Source of the DNA: Silanimonas sp.
Lineage (GTDB): Bacteria > Pseudomonadota > Gammaproteobacteria > Xanthomonadales > Xanthomonadaceae
Length of the DNA stretch: 64,000 nt
Direction of reading: 5' to 3'
Assembly (NCBI GenBank): GCA_018334015.1
Contig: JAGXTI010000036.1
Coordinates: 1-64,000, forward strand
Shown here: piece by piece, positions 50,540 to 59,054 of the stretch
Position numbering within the stretch: position 1 is the first letter of the stretch
How the letters are laid out: every line of letters starts with the position of its first letter
Program-made: the position numbers and the translations under genes
The notes under the pieces: generated by a model
What the model was told of the DNA's origin: nothing
Database searches by the model: none
The model's input: the letters and a program-made list of their open reading frames with translations, nothing else

Positions 50540-51307
50540 ATGCCGGACGCTGCGCCACCCGGCCCCGGCGCGCTGCTGGTTGAGCGCCTGCAGACCAGCC
50601 GCTACCGGCTCTCCGACAGCGTGCGGGCCTCGGCGCTGTGGCTGGCGGTGCTCGACGGCCCGCTCGACCCGCGCGAGTTCCACGAGGTCGGCCTTGCCTT
50701 GACCCACGAACCGGAAGGACTGCCCCTGCACGAGGTGGCCGAGGCGTTGGCGGCCGATCCCTTCTCGCCGGCTCTGCCGCGGCTGTTCCGTTTCCTGCGC
50801 GGCCAGCGCAGCCCCAAGCGCACCGAATCCCTGCTCGATCTCTACGTCCGCGTGGTCGCCGCCGACGGCCGCATCAGCGAGATCGAACGCCATGCCCTGA
50901 TCTTCCTCTCCGACCTGCTGGCCGCCCCGCAGACCCTGCTCGGCGAGCGTTTCGAGGCCCTGCTCGGGATCGAATTCCGGCCTCCGGCCGATCTTTCCGA
51001 CCCCGACTGGTACCGCGCCGCCGAGTCGCTGGCGCAATCCCGCGAGGCCGCAGCCCGGGCACGGGCCCGCGATGCGGGTCTGGCCGCCCGTGAAGCGGCC
51101 GCCCGCAGCGAGGCCCTGCGCGTGCTGGGGCTCAAGAGCGAAGCCACACCGATCGCCATCAAGGCGGCCTGGCGGCGTTTGTCGCGGCAGCACCATCCCG
51201 ATCGTCAACCGCAGGACGACACGGCCCGCTTGGCGGCGGCGGCGGCGAGTTTCCACGCCGTCCAGCAGGCCTGGGCCGTGCTCGAAGCCGAGGCCCGCGA
51301 TGCGTGA
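50540..51307 (+). CDS. TerB-like and DnaJ-domain protein
   Basis: 255 residues. Residues 85-135 resemble the TerB fold (LYVRVVAADGRISEIERHALIFLSDLL), and residues 190-250 are a J domain with an intact HPD in RRLSRQHHPDRQP, so it can stimulate an Hsp70. The arrangement TerB-linker-J is seen in co-chaperones such as DjlA-type proteins, but no membrane anchor is present. It abuts the upstream gene (TGAATG) and overlaps the next by eight bases. Confidence 0.8.
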   Translation: MPDAAPPGPGALLVERLQTSRYRLSDSVRASALWLAVLDGPLDPREFHEVGLALTHEPEGLPLHEVAEALAADPFSPALPRLFRFLRGQRSPKRTESLLDLYVRVVAADGRISEIERHALIFLSDLLAAPQTLLGERFEALLGIEFRPPADLSDPDWYRAAESLAQSREAAARARARDAGLAAREAAARSEALRVLGLKSEATPIAIKAAWRRLSRQHHPDRQPQDDTARLAAAAASFHAVQQAWAVLEAEARDA

Positions 51308-51641
51308 CCTCTACGCCCGCCTTGGCCTCGGTTTTGGCGCCGACGAGACGGCCCTGCGCCGTGCTCTGCGTGCCAGCGACGATGCCGAACTGGCCCGCCG
51401 CGCCGAGGCAGTGCTGCTCGATCCGGGCCGGCGTGCCGGCCACGATGCGGTCTACCGGGTGGCCCGTGGCCTGCGCGACTGGCGGATCGAACTGCATCTG
51501 GAGGACGGCGACTGGGCGCGGGCCTTGGCCGACAGCGATCTGGTCCGTCCGGATCTGCCGACCGAGCCGCTGCGCCGCCCGCCGGCGACGAGCACTCAGG
51601 CCGGCCTGCGTGGCTGGCTCGCACGCCTGTTCGGGGCTTAG
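51300..51641 (+). CDS. J-like protein lacking the HPD motif
   Basis: 113 residues. It begins DLYARLGLGFGADETALRRALRASDDAELARRAEAVLLDPGRRAGHDAVY, which follows J-domain spacing, but the HPD loop is replaced (ASDDAEL), so Hsp70 stimulation is unlikely. The second half has a short acidic helix (IELHLEDGDWARALADSD). ATG 51300 is inside the end of the previous gene. It may bind or buffer the neighbouring J protein. It ends 19 bp before the convergent kinase gene. Confidence 0.7.
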   Translation: MRDLYARLGLGFGADETALRRALRASDDAELARRAEAVLLDPGRRAGHDAVYRVARGLRDWRIELHLEDGDWARALADSDLVRPDLPTEPLRRPPATSTQAGLRGWLARLFGA

Positions 51642-51660
51642 CGCCGGCCCGACGGGCGGT

Positions 51661-53670
51661 TCATTCGCGGCTGCTGGCCGTGGGGGCCGTGCGCGGCAGC
51701 AACAGCCGGAAGCGGGCACCGGCGCCCGGTGTGCTCTCGACCGTGACCCGCCCGCCCAGGCTGCGCTCGACCAGGCTGTAGACGATGTGCAGGCCGAGCC
51801 CGCTGCCGCCTTCGCCGAGCGTGGTGGTGAAGAAGGGATCGAACAGCCGCGGCAGGTGCTCGGCCGGGATGCCGACGCCATCGTCCTCCACCTCGATCTG
51901 CAGCGTTTCGGCATCCTGGATCGAAGCCGACAAGCGGATCCGGCCGGGGCGCTCGGCCAGGCCATGGACCAGCGCGTTCATCACCAGGTTGGTCAACACC
52001 TGGCCGAGCGGCCCGGGGTAGCTGTCCATCGACAGCCCCGCGGGCACATCCAGTTCGAGTCGATGCGAGGTGTGCCGCAGCCGCGGTTGCAGGGTGGCGA
52101 CGACCTCCTCGACCACTTCGGCCAGTTCGAACACCCGCCGCTGCTCCGAGGTCTGGTCCACCGCCAGCTGCTTGAAGCGCCGGATCAGCTCGGCCGCGCG
52201 CCGGGCATTGCGCACCACCAGCGCGTGCGATTCGGCCTGGCGGGCGAGGAACTCGACCAAGGTCGAGCGTTTGAGCTCGCCCCGTTCGAGTTGTTCGCGC
52301 AGCGAGGCGAGGCCATCGTCCAAAGTGCTGGCCATCAGCAACACGCTGCCGAGCGGCGTGTCCAGTTCGTGCGCCACGCCGGCCACCAGGGTGCCGAGCG
52401 AGGCCAGGCGCTCGCTGCGCACCAGTTCGTCCTGCGTCCTCCGGAGCTGCTCGATCGTGCTCGACAGTTCGGCATTGGCCACCTCGAGCTCGCGGGTGCG
52501 GTCGAGCACCCGCGTGGTGAGCAGGGTGTTGGTCTCGCGCAGGGCGGCGGCGGCGGCCTTGCGTTCGGTCACGTCGAACAGGCTGGCCAGCAGCATCGGT
52601 GCACCGCTGCTGTCGAAGCGGCTCAGATGCACTTCGGCGTCGAACTCGCTGCCATCGGGTCGGCGGTGCCGCCACTCGTAAACCTGCGGTTGACCGGCCA
52701 ACGCGGCGGCGGTGTAAGGCCGGATCGCCTCTTCCGAGGGCATGCCGTCGTACTGGCGCGGCGCGGACACATCGAAGACGCTGGCGGCGAGCAGCTGATC
52801 GCGGCTTTGGAAGCCGTAGATCGCCACCGCGGCGGCATTGGCATCGACGCTGAGGTTGCGACGGGCATCGATGACGACGATCGGCAGGGGCGATTGCTGG
52901 AACAGCACGCGGGTGTAGTCGGCCTGCTCGCGCAGATCGCGGGCCTGCGCTTCCAACCGCTCGAGCATGCGGTTGAAAGCCTGCGCCAGCTCGCCGGTCT
53001 CGTCGCGGCTTTCAACCACGGCGCGCACCGAGGTGTCGCCGCCGGCCACCACCACCCGTTCGGCCACCGCCGCCAGCCGACGGACCGGGCCGGTGATCAG
53101 GGGCTCCAGGCCATAGGCCAGCAACAGCGCCAGCAGCACCGCGATCGCCGCCGTCGTCAGCCAGCGTTCGCCCTGGGCGGCAACGCGTTGCTGCAGCGGC
53201 GCGAGGCTGCTCTCCAGCACCAGGGTGCCGGCGGACGCGGCATCGTCGGGCGCCACCCGCACCTGCACCCACAGCAGGCCGTCACGCTCGGAGGCGGAAG
53301 CCGCCATCCCGTGCATCGGGCAGGGCGAGGGCGCGGCCACGCCGGCATTGCTGTATTCGGCGAAGGTCCGACCATCGGCGCTGTACAGGCAGGCGCGCCG
53401 GATGTTGGGCATGGCGGCCAGCGCGGCGAGGTTCTCGCGGGCCAGCGCGACATCGCCGAACAGCAGGGCCGCCGCGCTGCGGTTGGCGATCAGGGTGGCC
53501 ACGGCCTGCAGTTCGGTCGCCAGCACCTCACGGGCGGCCACCTGTTCGGCACGCAGGGCGAGCAGGGCGAAGGCCGCCATCGCGAAGGCGCAGACCAGGC
53601 CGACCACCAGCAGCAGGCGACCGCGGATGGTCAGGCGGCGAAAGGGGGCCTTGGCGTGGGTGCTGGTCAT
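51661..53670 (-). CDS. Sensor histidine kinase with CHASE8-like periplasmic domain
   Basis: 669 residues. A first membrane helix (about 15-42) leads to a periplasmic domain (about 45-165) with the CHASE8 pattern of YfiN/TpbB: ANRSAAALLFGD then ALAAMPNIRRACLYSADGRTFAEY. A second helix (about 170-190), HAMP, a PAS domain (about 265-380), a HisKA with H in AGVAHELDTPLGSVLLM and an HATPase with N and G boxes (NLVMNALVHGL, DDGVGIP, GSGLGLHIVYSLV) follow. It should phosphorylate the operon's response regulator. The ATG overlaps the YfiR stop (TGATG), which argues that YfiR controls this kinase. Confidence 0.9.
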   Translation of the reverse strand: MTSTHAKAPFRRLTIRGRLLLVVGLVCAFAMAAFALLALRAEQVAAREVLATELQAVATLIANRSAAALLFGDVALARENLAALAAMPNIRRACLYSADGRTFAEYSNAGVAAPSPCPMHGMAASASERDGLLWVQVRVAPDDAASAGTLVLESSLAPLQQRVAAQGERWLTTAAIAVLLALLLAYGLEPLITGPVRRLAAVAERVVVAGGDTSVRAVVESRDETGELAQAFNRMLERLEAQARDLREQADYTRVLFQQSPLPIVVIDARRNLSVDANAAAVAIYGFQSRDQLLAASVFDVSAPRQYDGMPSEEAIRPYTAAALAGQPQVYEWRHRRPDGSEFDAEVHLSRFDSSGAPMLLASLFDVTERKAAAAALRETNTLLTTRVLDRTRELEVANAELSSTIEQLRRTQDELVRSERLASLGTLVAGVAHELDTPLGSVLLMASTLDDGLASLREQLERGELKRSTLVEFLARQAESHALVVRNARRAAELIRRFKQLAVDQTSEQRRVFELAEVVEEVVATLQPRLRHTSHRLELDVPAGLSMDSYPGPLGQVLTNLVMNALVHGLAERPGRIRLSASIQDAETLQIEVEDDGVGIPAEHLPRLFDPFFTTTLGEGGSGLGLHIVYSLVERSLGGRVTVESTPGAGARFRLLLPRTAPTASSRE

Positions 53671-54224
53671 CAGCTGCTTTTGTGCAGCGTCGGGTGCGGG
53701 TGCTTGGCCAGTTCCAGCAGCTTGGCGCTGAACTGCAGGCGCGAGGCGCGGATGCTGGAGAGATTGACGTGCAAGCGGATCGGCCCGCCCTCGGTGATGA
53801 GGGCCAGCATGCCGCCTTGGTCGGTGAAGCCGGTATCGCCCGCCACGCCCAGCAGCTTGGGCAAGCGACCGTCCTGGGCGGCCATGCGCAACTCGTCGTC
53901 GGCGGCAGGGCCGAAATAGGCAATCTGGCAGCGCGCGAGTTCGGCCAAGCTGTGCACGGCCTCGACCCGCAGCGGCCGTCCGGCCACGGCCTGCCCCTGC
54001 AGCGAAGCCAACGGCGCTTCGAAGGACGCGGCACCGGCCAGGCACAGCCGGAACGGCGCCTCGGGCGAGGCGAAGGCGCTGTCCGGCCAGGTGACAAAGC
54101 GGATGATGTGGCCCAGCCATTCGGCCTTGGCGCTCAGGGTCGATTCCGGTCCGGTCACGCCGCCCGGCTCGGCCGCCGGCAGACCGATCGGCAGCAGCGC
54201 CAGGGCGAGGGCCAGCCGTTTCAT
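53670..54224 (-). CDS. YfiR-family periplasmic protein (DUF4154)
   Basis: 184 residues: a signal peptide (MKRLALALALLPIGLPAAEP), then a DUF4154/YfiR domain (KAEWLGHIIRFVTWPDSAFASPEAPFRLCLAG..., SSIRASRLQFSAKLLELAKH). In Pseudomonas aeruginosa YfiR binds the periplasmic CHASE8 domain of the diguanylate cyclase YfiN and inhibits it. Here the neighbour with a CHASE8-like domain is a histidine kinase. Two cysteines in the mature part may respond to redox, as in YfiR. Overlaps the EAL gene stop by four bases and the kinase start by one base. Confidence 0.88.
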   Translation of the reverse strand: MKRLALALALLPIGLPAAEPGGVTGPESTLSAKAEWLGHIIRFVTWPDSAFASPEAPFRLCLAGAASFEAPLASLQGQAVAGRPLRVEAVHSLAELARCQIAYFGPAADDELRMAAQDGRLPKLLGVAGDTGFTDQGGMLALITEGGPIRLHVNLSSIRASRLQFSAKLLELAKHPHPTLHKSS

Positions 54225-56460
54225 GCCGGGCGCCCCGGCCCGGCGGCGGCCTGCGCCAGCCAGACGGGCAGCTCATCGACCGGCATCGGCTTTGCGAACA
54301 GGTAGCCCTGCATCTCGTGGCAGCCGAGTGCCTGCAGGCGTTGCTGCTGCCGGACGGTCTCCACGCCCTCGGCCACTACCTTGACGCCGAGCGAGCGGGC
54401 CAGTTCGACGATCATCGCGGCGATGCCGTCACCGCCCTCGGCATCGAGGCCGATGATGAAGCTGCGGTCGATCTTGAGGCGGTCGGGGGCCAGTTTTTCC
54501 AGGCTCGACAGCGAGGAATAGCCGGTGCCGAAGTCGTCGATGGCGACCCCCACGCCCAATGCTTTCAGCGCGGCCAGCCGGGGCAGCACGATGTCCGGTG
54601 ACTGCATCGCCACCGACTCGGTGATTTCGATTTCCAGCGCACTGGCCGGCAGCCCGCCCTCGGCCAGGGCTTCGGCGACCAGCTGTTCGAAACCGGGCAG
54701 CAGCAATTGGCTCATCGAAACATTGACCGCCATCCGCAAGGGATGGCCGGCGGCACGCAGGCTCACGGCCTGATCGATCGCGCAGCGCAGTGCCCAGGCG
54801 CCCAACTCCTTGATCAGGCCCGACTGTTCGGCGACCGGGATGAAGCGGTCGGGCGGCACCAGCCGGTCGTCGTCGGCGCGCCAGCGCATCAGGGCCTCAA
54901 GGCCAAGCGTGCGGCCGCTCGCCGCATCGACCTGCGGCTGGTACATCAGGAACAGCCGCTGCTGGTCGAAGGCTGCGCGCAGGCCGTGCAACAGCCGGGT
55001 GCGTTCCTTGATCTCGCTGGCCATAGAAGGCCACCGAGCGGTGTCCGGCCTGCTTGGCGCGTTTCAGCGCCGAGTAGGCCATCTTGACCGCCTCGCCACC
55101 GCTGCCGCAGCCGGCATCCACCTCGACCCCCACCGAAGGACACCGAAAGCCCGATCTCCAGGCCGTCCACCTCGAAGGGCGCGTCCATCCGCCGCGCCCA
55201 GTCCCCCGGTGCCAGAGCCTCGCGCGGGCCGAAGGCGGCGAAGGTGTCGTTGGCCACCCGCGCCACCCGCACCGCGCTGCCGGCGCCGGCTTCGAGGCGG
55301 GCAGCCACACCGTGCAGCAAAGCATCGCCGATGCGGTCGCCGAAGGTCTCGTTGATCTCGGAGAACTGGTCGATGTCGACCAGCAGCAGGCGGTGCGGCA
55401 GCTCGGGCGGGTCGCGCAGCATGGCGTCGATGGCTTCGACCAGCGCCGAGCGGTTGGCCAGTCGGGTCAGGCCATCGACGTAGGCCGCCTCGCGCAGGCG
55501 ATCGACCAGACGCACGCCGTCGGCGGCCACGGCAGTGCTCTGCGCGAACATGGCGAACAGCCCCGGATCCAGCCGATGGCCGCGTTCCACCCCGGCCAGC
55601 CAAGCCACGGCATCACTGCCGGTGCGCGAGGGCAAATACAGGGCCAAACCGCCGCCGGCGTGGACACTGCGACGGTCGGCCAAAGCTTTCTGCATCGCCT
55701 GCACCGCCGGTTCGGCACCGAGCAGGTCGATGCGTTGCCAGGCCCAGTGGGCGTAGGCGCCGCGGCCGGCGACCACGCGATGCGCTTCGCCACCGTCGCT
55801 GGCCCGGCGGCCGCCCGCGCAGAACAGTCCCTCGACGGGCACCCGGAACAGCGCCGCCATACGCTCCAGAACGCCTTCGGCAAAGGCCGGCAGGGTGTCG
55901 GCGGCGAGCAGGCTGGTCTGGGCCTCGAGCAGGGCCTGCAGGTCGGCGCGGTTGGCCTCGACCGCGTCCAGGGTCTGGTAGCTGCGCAGGGCAGCAGTCA
56001 GTACGGTGAACAGCCGGGTGCGGGTCAGCTCGCTCTTGATCCGGTAGTCGTTGATGTCGTATTCGCGGATCGCCCGCATTTCCGGGGCGTAGCCGGGCTG
56101 GCCGGTGCGCAGGATGATCCGCGGCTTGTGCAGCCGGCATTCGTTGCGGATGCGGGCGACCAGATCGAGGCCGGCGCTCTCGGATTCCATCACCACATCG
56201 AGCAGGATCACGGCGACGTTGGGCTCGGCCTGCAGCAGCGCGAGCGCGGCGCTGGCGGAATCGGCGTGCAGGAAATGCAGCGGCCGGCCGAGGATCTCGA
56301 CATCGCGCAGCAGGGCGAGACAGGTGGCGGCGAACACGTCCGGTTCGTCGTCGACCACGAGCACGTTCCAGGCCTTGGCCACAGCGGTGGCTACCGCCTC
56401 GCCTTCGGCCGCGAACACCAGCGGCTCGTCGCTTTCCTTCGTCCACTCAGGATGGCTCAT
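54221..56460 (-). pseudogene. Response regulator-GGDEF-EAL protein with two frameshifts
   Basis: Three consecutive frames on the minus strand carry successive parts of one protein: 56460-55132 the receiver domain (LLDVVM phosphorylation site), a DUF3369-like domain and the first part of a GGDEF domain; a middle piece to about 55025 with the end of GGDEF; and 55024-54221 the EAL domain. Each shift is a +1. The first is at a run of C (55127-55131), where one base fewer restores FGGVEVDAG. The second is near GGCC 55019-55022. The GGDEF motif is degenerate (VANDTF), so only the EAL part (LEALMRW, NVSMSQL, EITES, DDFGTGYSSL, AEGVET) should be catalytic. The EAL ATG at 55024 could be read separately. 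Either decay, programmed behaviour or sequencing errors explain it. Confidence 0.85.
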
Positions 56461-56581
56461 GCGCCCACCGTTTTTTTCGCCACCCCCCTTGGCGGCGCCA
56501 CCGTCCTAGCATAGCCACGGATGGCCGTCGTGTGCGGGGCAAACAGCGCCGTTCGCCGGCAAAAAACGTGCTGCGCTGCAG

Positions 56582-57607
56582 CTATCCTGACGCACGTCGG
56601 GCCGTAGCTTCGGCCACGCAGCGCTCGTACTCGGCCACTTCGTTCTTCGAGCCGAGCACCACCGGCACGCGCTGGTGCAGGCCGGTCGGTTGCACCTCGA
56701 GCAGGCGCTGGCTGCCGGTGCTGGCCGCGCCGCCGGCCTGTTCGATCAGCAGGGCCATCGGGTTGGCTTCGTACATCAGCCGCAGGCGGCCGCCCTTGTC
56801 GCGGCACTTGGCATCCGCCGGGTACAGGAAAATGCCGCCGCGACTGATGATGCGGTGCACATCGGCGACCATGCTGGCCACCCAGCGCATGTTGAAATCG
56901 CGGCCGCGCGGGCCGGTGCTGCCGGCTTCCAGTTCGCCGATGTAGCGCCGCGCCGGCGCGTCCCAGTGGCGGGCGTTGCTGCTGTTGATGGCGTACTCGG
57001 CGGTGTCGGCCGGGATGCGGATGTCGCGGCGGGTGAGGATGAAGCTGCCGGTGTCGCGGTCCAGCGTGAAGCAGTGCGTGCCAAAACCCACGGTCAGCAC
57101 CAGCACCGTGCTCGGCCCGTACACCGTGTAGCCGGCCGCCACCTGGGTACGGCCCGGTTGCAGGAAGTCGCGGGTGGTCGGCGGGCTCGCGCCGTCCGGG
57201 CAGCGCAGCACCGAGAAGATGGTGCCCACACTGACGTTGACGTCGATGTTCGAGCTGCCGTCGAGCGGATCGAACAGGAGCAGGAAATTGCCCTTCGGGT
57301 AGGCGTCGGGGATGGCGTGCGGCTCGTCCAGTTCCTCGCTGGCGATGCCGGCCAGATGACCGCCCCAGGCATTGGCCTCGAGCAGGATCTCGTTGGAGAG
57401 CACATCGAGTTTCTTCTGCGCCTCGCCTTGCACATTGCCGGTGCCGGCATCGCCCAGCACACCGCCTAACGCACCCTTTCTCACCTCGTTGGCGATGCTC
57501 TTGCAGGCGCGGGCCACCACCTCGATCAGCAGGCGCAGCTCGGGCGTGATCTGCCCGGCGCGCTCGGCCTCGATCAGGAAGCGGGTCAGGGGCGTGCGGT
57601 TCGGCAT
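56582..57607 (-). CDS. fbp: Fructose-1,6-bisphosphatase, class I
   Basis: 341 residues, the usual length. It hydrolyses fructose-1,6-bisphosphate in gluconeogenesis. The metal and phosphate site [21 protein letters not shown] is complete, and [37 protein letters not shown] is the conserved C-terminal active-site region. Start 57607 gives [11 protein letters not shown]. Lies between the cyclic-di-GMP operon (121 bp) and the efflux operon (31 bp) on the same strand as both. Confidence 0.96.
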   Translation of the reverse strand: MPNRTPLTRFLIEAERAGQITPELRLLIEVVARACKSIANEVRKGALGGVLGDAGTGNVQGEAQKKLDVLSNEILLEANAWGGHLAGIASEELDEPHAIPDAYPKGNFLLLFDPLDGSSNIDVNVSVGTIFSVLRCPDGASPPTTRDFLQPGRTQVAAGYTVYGPSTVLVLTVGFGTHCFTLDRDTGSFILTRRDIRIPADTAEYAINSSNARHWDAPARRYIGELEAGSTGPRGRDFNMRWVASMVADVHRIISRGGIFLYPADAKCRDKGGRLRLMYEANPMALLIEQAGGAASTGSQRLLEVQPTGLHQRVPVVLGSKNEVAEYERCVAEATARRASG

Positions 57608-57638
57608 GGCCTTCGGCTCCGGGAGGAAGTGCCGGATT

Positions 57639-59054
57639 CTACCCGTCCACCTGCGGTGCCGCCTCGGCGAAATCGCCGCCCAGGGCTTTGTAGAGCGCCG
57701 CTAGCGCGGTCGCCCGGGCGGTTTCGGCCTGCACGGCGGCGTCTTCCAGTTCGATCCGCGATTGCTCGGTCTGCAACAGGCTGAGCGGATCGTCGGTACC
57801 GGCCCGGAAGCGCAGCCGCGACAAGCGCGCCGCTTCGCGCGCGGCCTGGGCGGCCTGGCCCAGTTCGACGGCCGCCTGCTGGCTGCTGCGGAAACCGGCC
57901 AGGGCGTTCTCGGTGTCTTCGAGCGCGCGCAGCACGGTCTCCTGGTAGCGCGCCACCGCCCCCTCGGCGCGGGCCTCGGCGGCCCGCACCTGCTGGCGCA
58001 CGCGGCCGGCATCGAGAAAACGCCAGGACAGCACCGGGCCCCACTGCCAACGCTCGGCGCCGGCGCTGCCCAACGCAGCGGCCTGTTGGCCGGTCCAGCC
58101 GAAGCCTCCCTGCAGGTTCAGGCGCGGAAAGTACTGGGCGATCTCGGTGCCGACATCGTGGCGCGCCGCCGCCAACTGCCGCTCGGCGGCAGCGATGTCG
58201 GGCCGCCGCTTCAGCCATTGCTCTGGCGTGCCGGTGGCGACAAGCGCGGGCAGGGCGGGCACCCGGTCCGGGGCCACGCCAACCCGCTCGCGCACCGCCG
58301 CCACCGGCTGCGCACCCAGCACCGCAAGGCGGTGCTCGTGGGCGATCCGCTCGGCCTCGCGTTGCGGCAGGGCGGCGGCCAGGGCATCGCGCTGGGCCTG
58401 GGCGCGTGCGGCATCGACGGCATCAAGGCGACCGGCGGCGGCCAGCACGCGGATGATCCGCAGCACCTCGTCGGCGGCGGCCAGGTTCTCCCGCGCCAGA
58501 GCCTCGCGGCGCTGCGCCCCACGCAGGGCGAAGTAGGCTTGCGCGGTTTCCGCCACCATGCTGAGCCGCACCGCCGCGAGCTGGGCGGCCTCGGCCTCGG
58601 TGCGCCGGGCCTGGGCGCGGCTGGGGTTGCGCAGCGCGCCGAACAGATCGATCTCCCAGACCGCATCGAAACCGGCGCGGAAGGTGTCGGTGGTCGGCTG
58701 ACCGGGGGGCAGGAAAGGGTCTTCGCGACTGGGGCGATTGCGGTTGGCGTCGGCCCCGGCGGTGAGGGTGGGCAGCCGGGCGAAGCTGCTCAAGCCGCTC
58801 AGGGCGCGGGCTTCCTCGAAACGGGCGCTGGCCTGCGCGATCGTGGTGTTGGCGGCCAGGGTCTGTGCGATCAGGGCCTCCAGCACCGGGTCGTCGAAGG
58901 CCTGCCAGACCGCAGAGGTGAGCGGTTCGGCCGCGGCGGGATCGGCCTGGTCGAAGCGTTCCGGCAGGGCCACCTCGGGCCGTACATGCGGCGGGCCGAG
59001 CGTGCAGCCGGCCAGCCCGAGGACGGCGAGAGCAAGGAGCAGCGGCTTAGGCAT
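57639..59054 (-). CDS. NodT-family outer-membrane efflux lipoprotein
   Basis: 471 residues with a lipoprotein signal peptide ([13 protein letters not shown]) and the two repeated outer-membrane-factor halves with helical barrels (LNLQGGFGW and [23 protein letters not shown] are characteristic). Together with the RND pump and the adaptor upstream it makes a tripartite exporter of MexEF-OprN or OqxAB type. The stop of the pump gene overlaps its start by eight bases, so translation is coupled. Last gene of the operon. Confidence 0.93.
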   Translation of the reverse strand: MPKPLLLALAVLGLAGCTLGPPHVRPEVALPERFDQADPAAAEPLTSAVWQAFDDPVLEALIAQTLAANTTIAQASARFEEARALSGLSSFARLPTLTAGADANRNRPSREDPFLPPGQPTTDTFRAGFDAVWEIDLFGALRNPSRAQARRTEAEAAQLAAVRLSMVAETAQAYFALRGAQRREALARENLAAADEVLRIIRVLAAAGRLDAVDAARAQAQRDALAAALPQREAERIAHEHRLAVLGAQPVAAVRERVGVAPDRVPALPALVATGTPEQWLKRRPDIAAAERQLAAARHDVGTEIAQYFPRLNLQGGFGWTGQQAAALGSAGAERWQWGPVLSWRFLDAGRVRQQVRAAEARAEGAVARYQETVLRALEDTENALAGFRSSQQAAVELGQAAQAAREAARLSRLRFRAGTDDPLSLLQTEQSRIELEDAAVQAETARATALAALYKALGGDFAEAAPQVDG

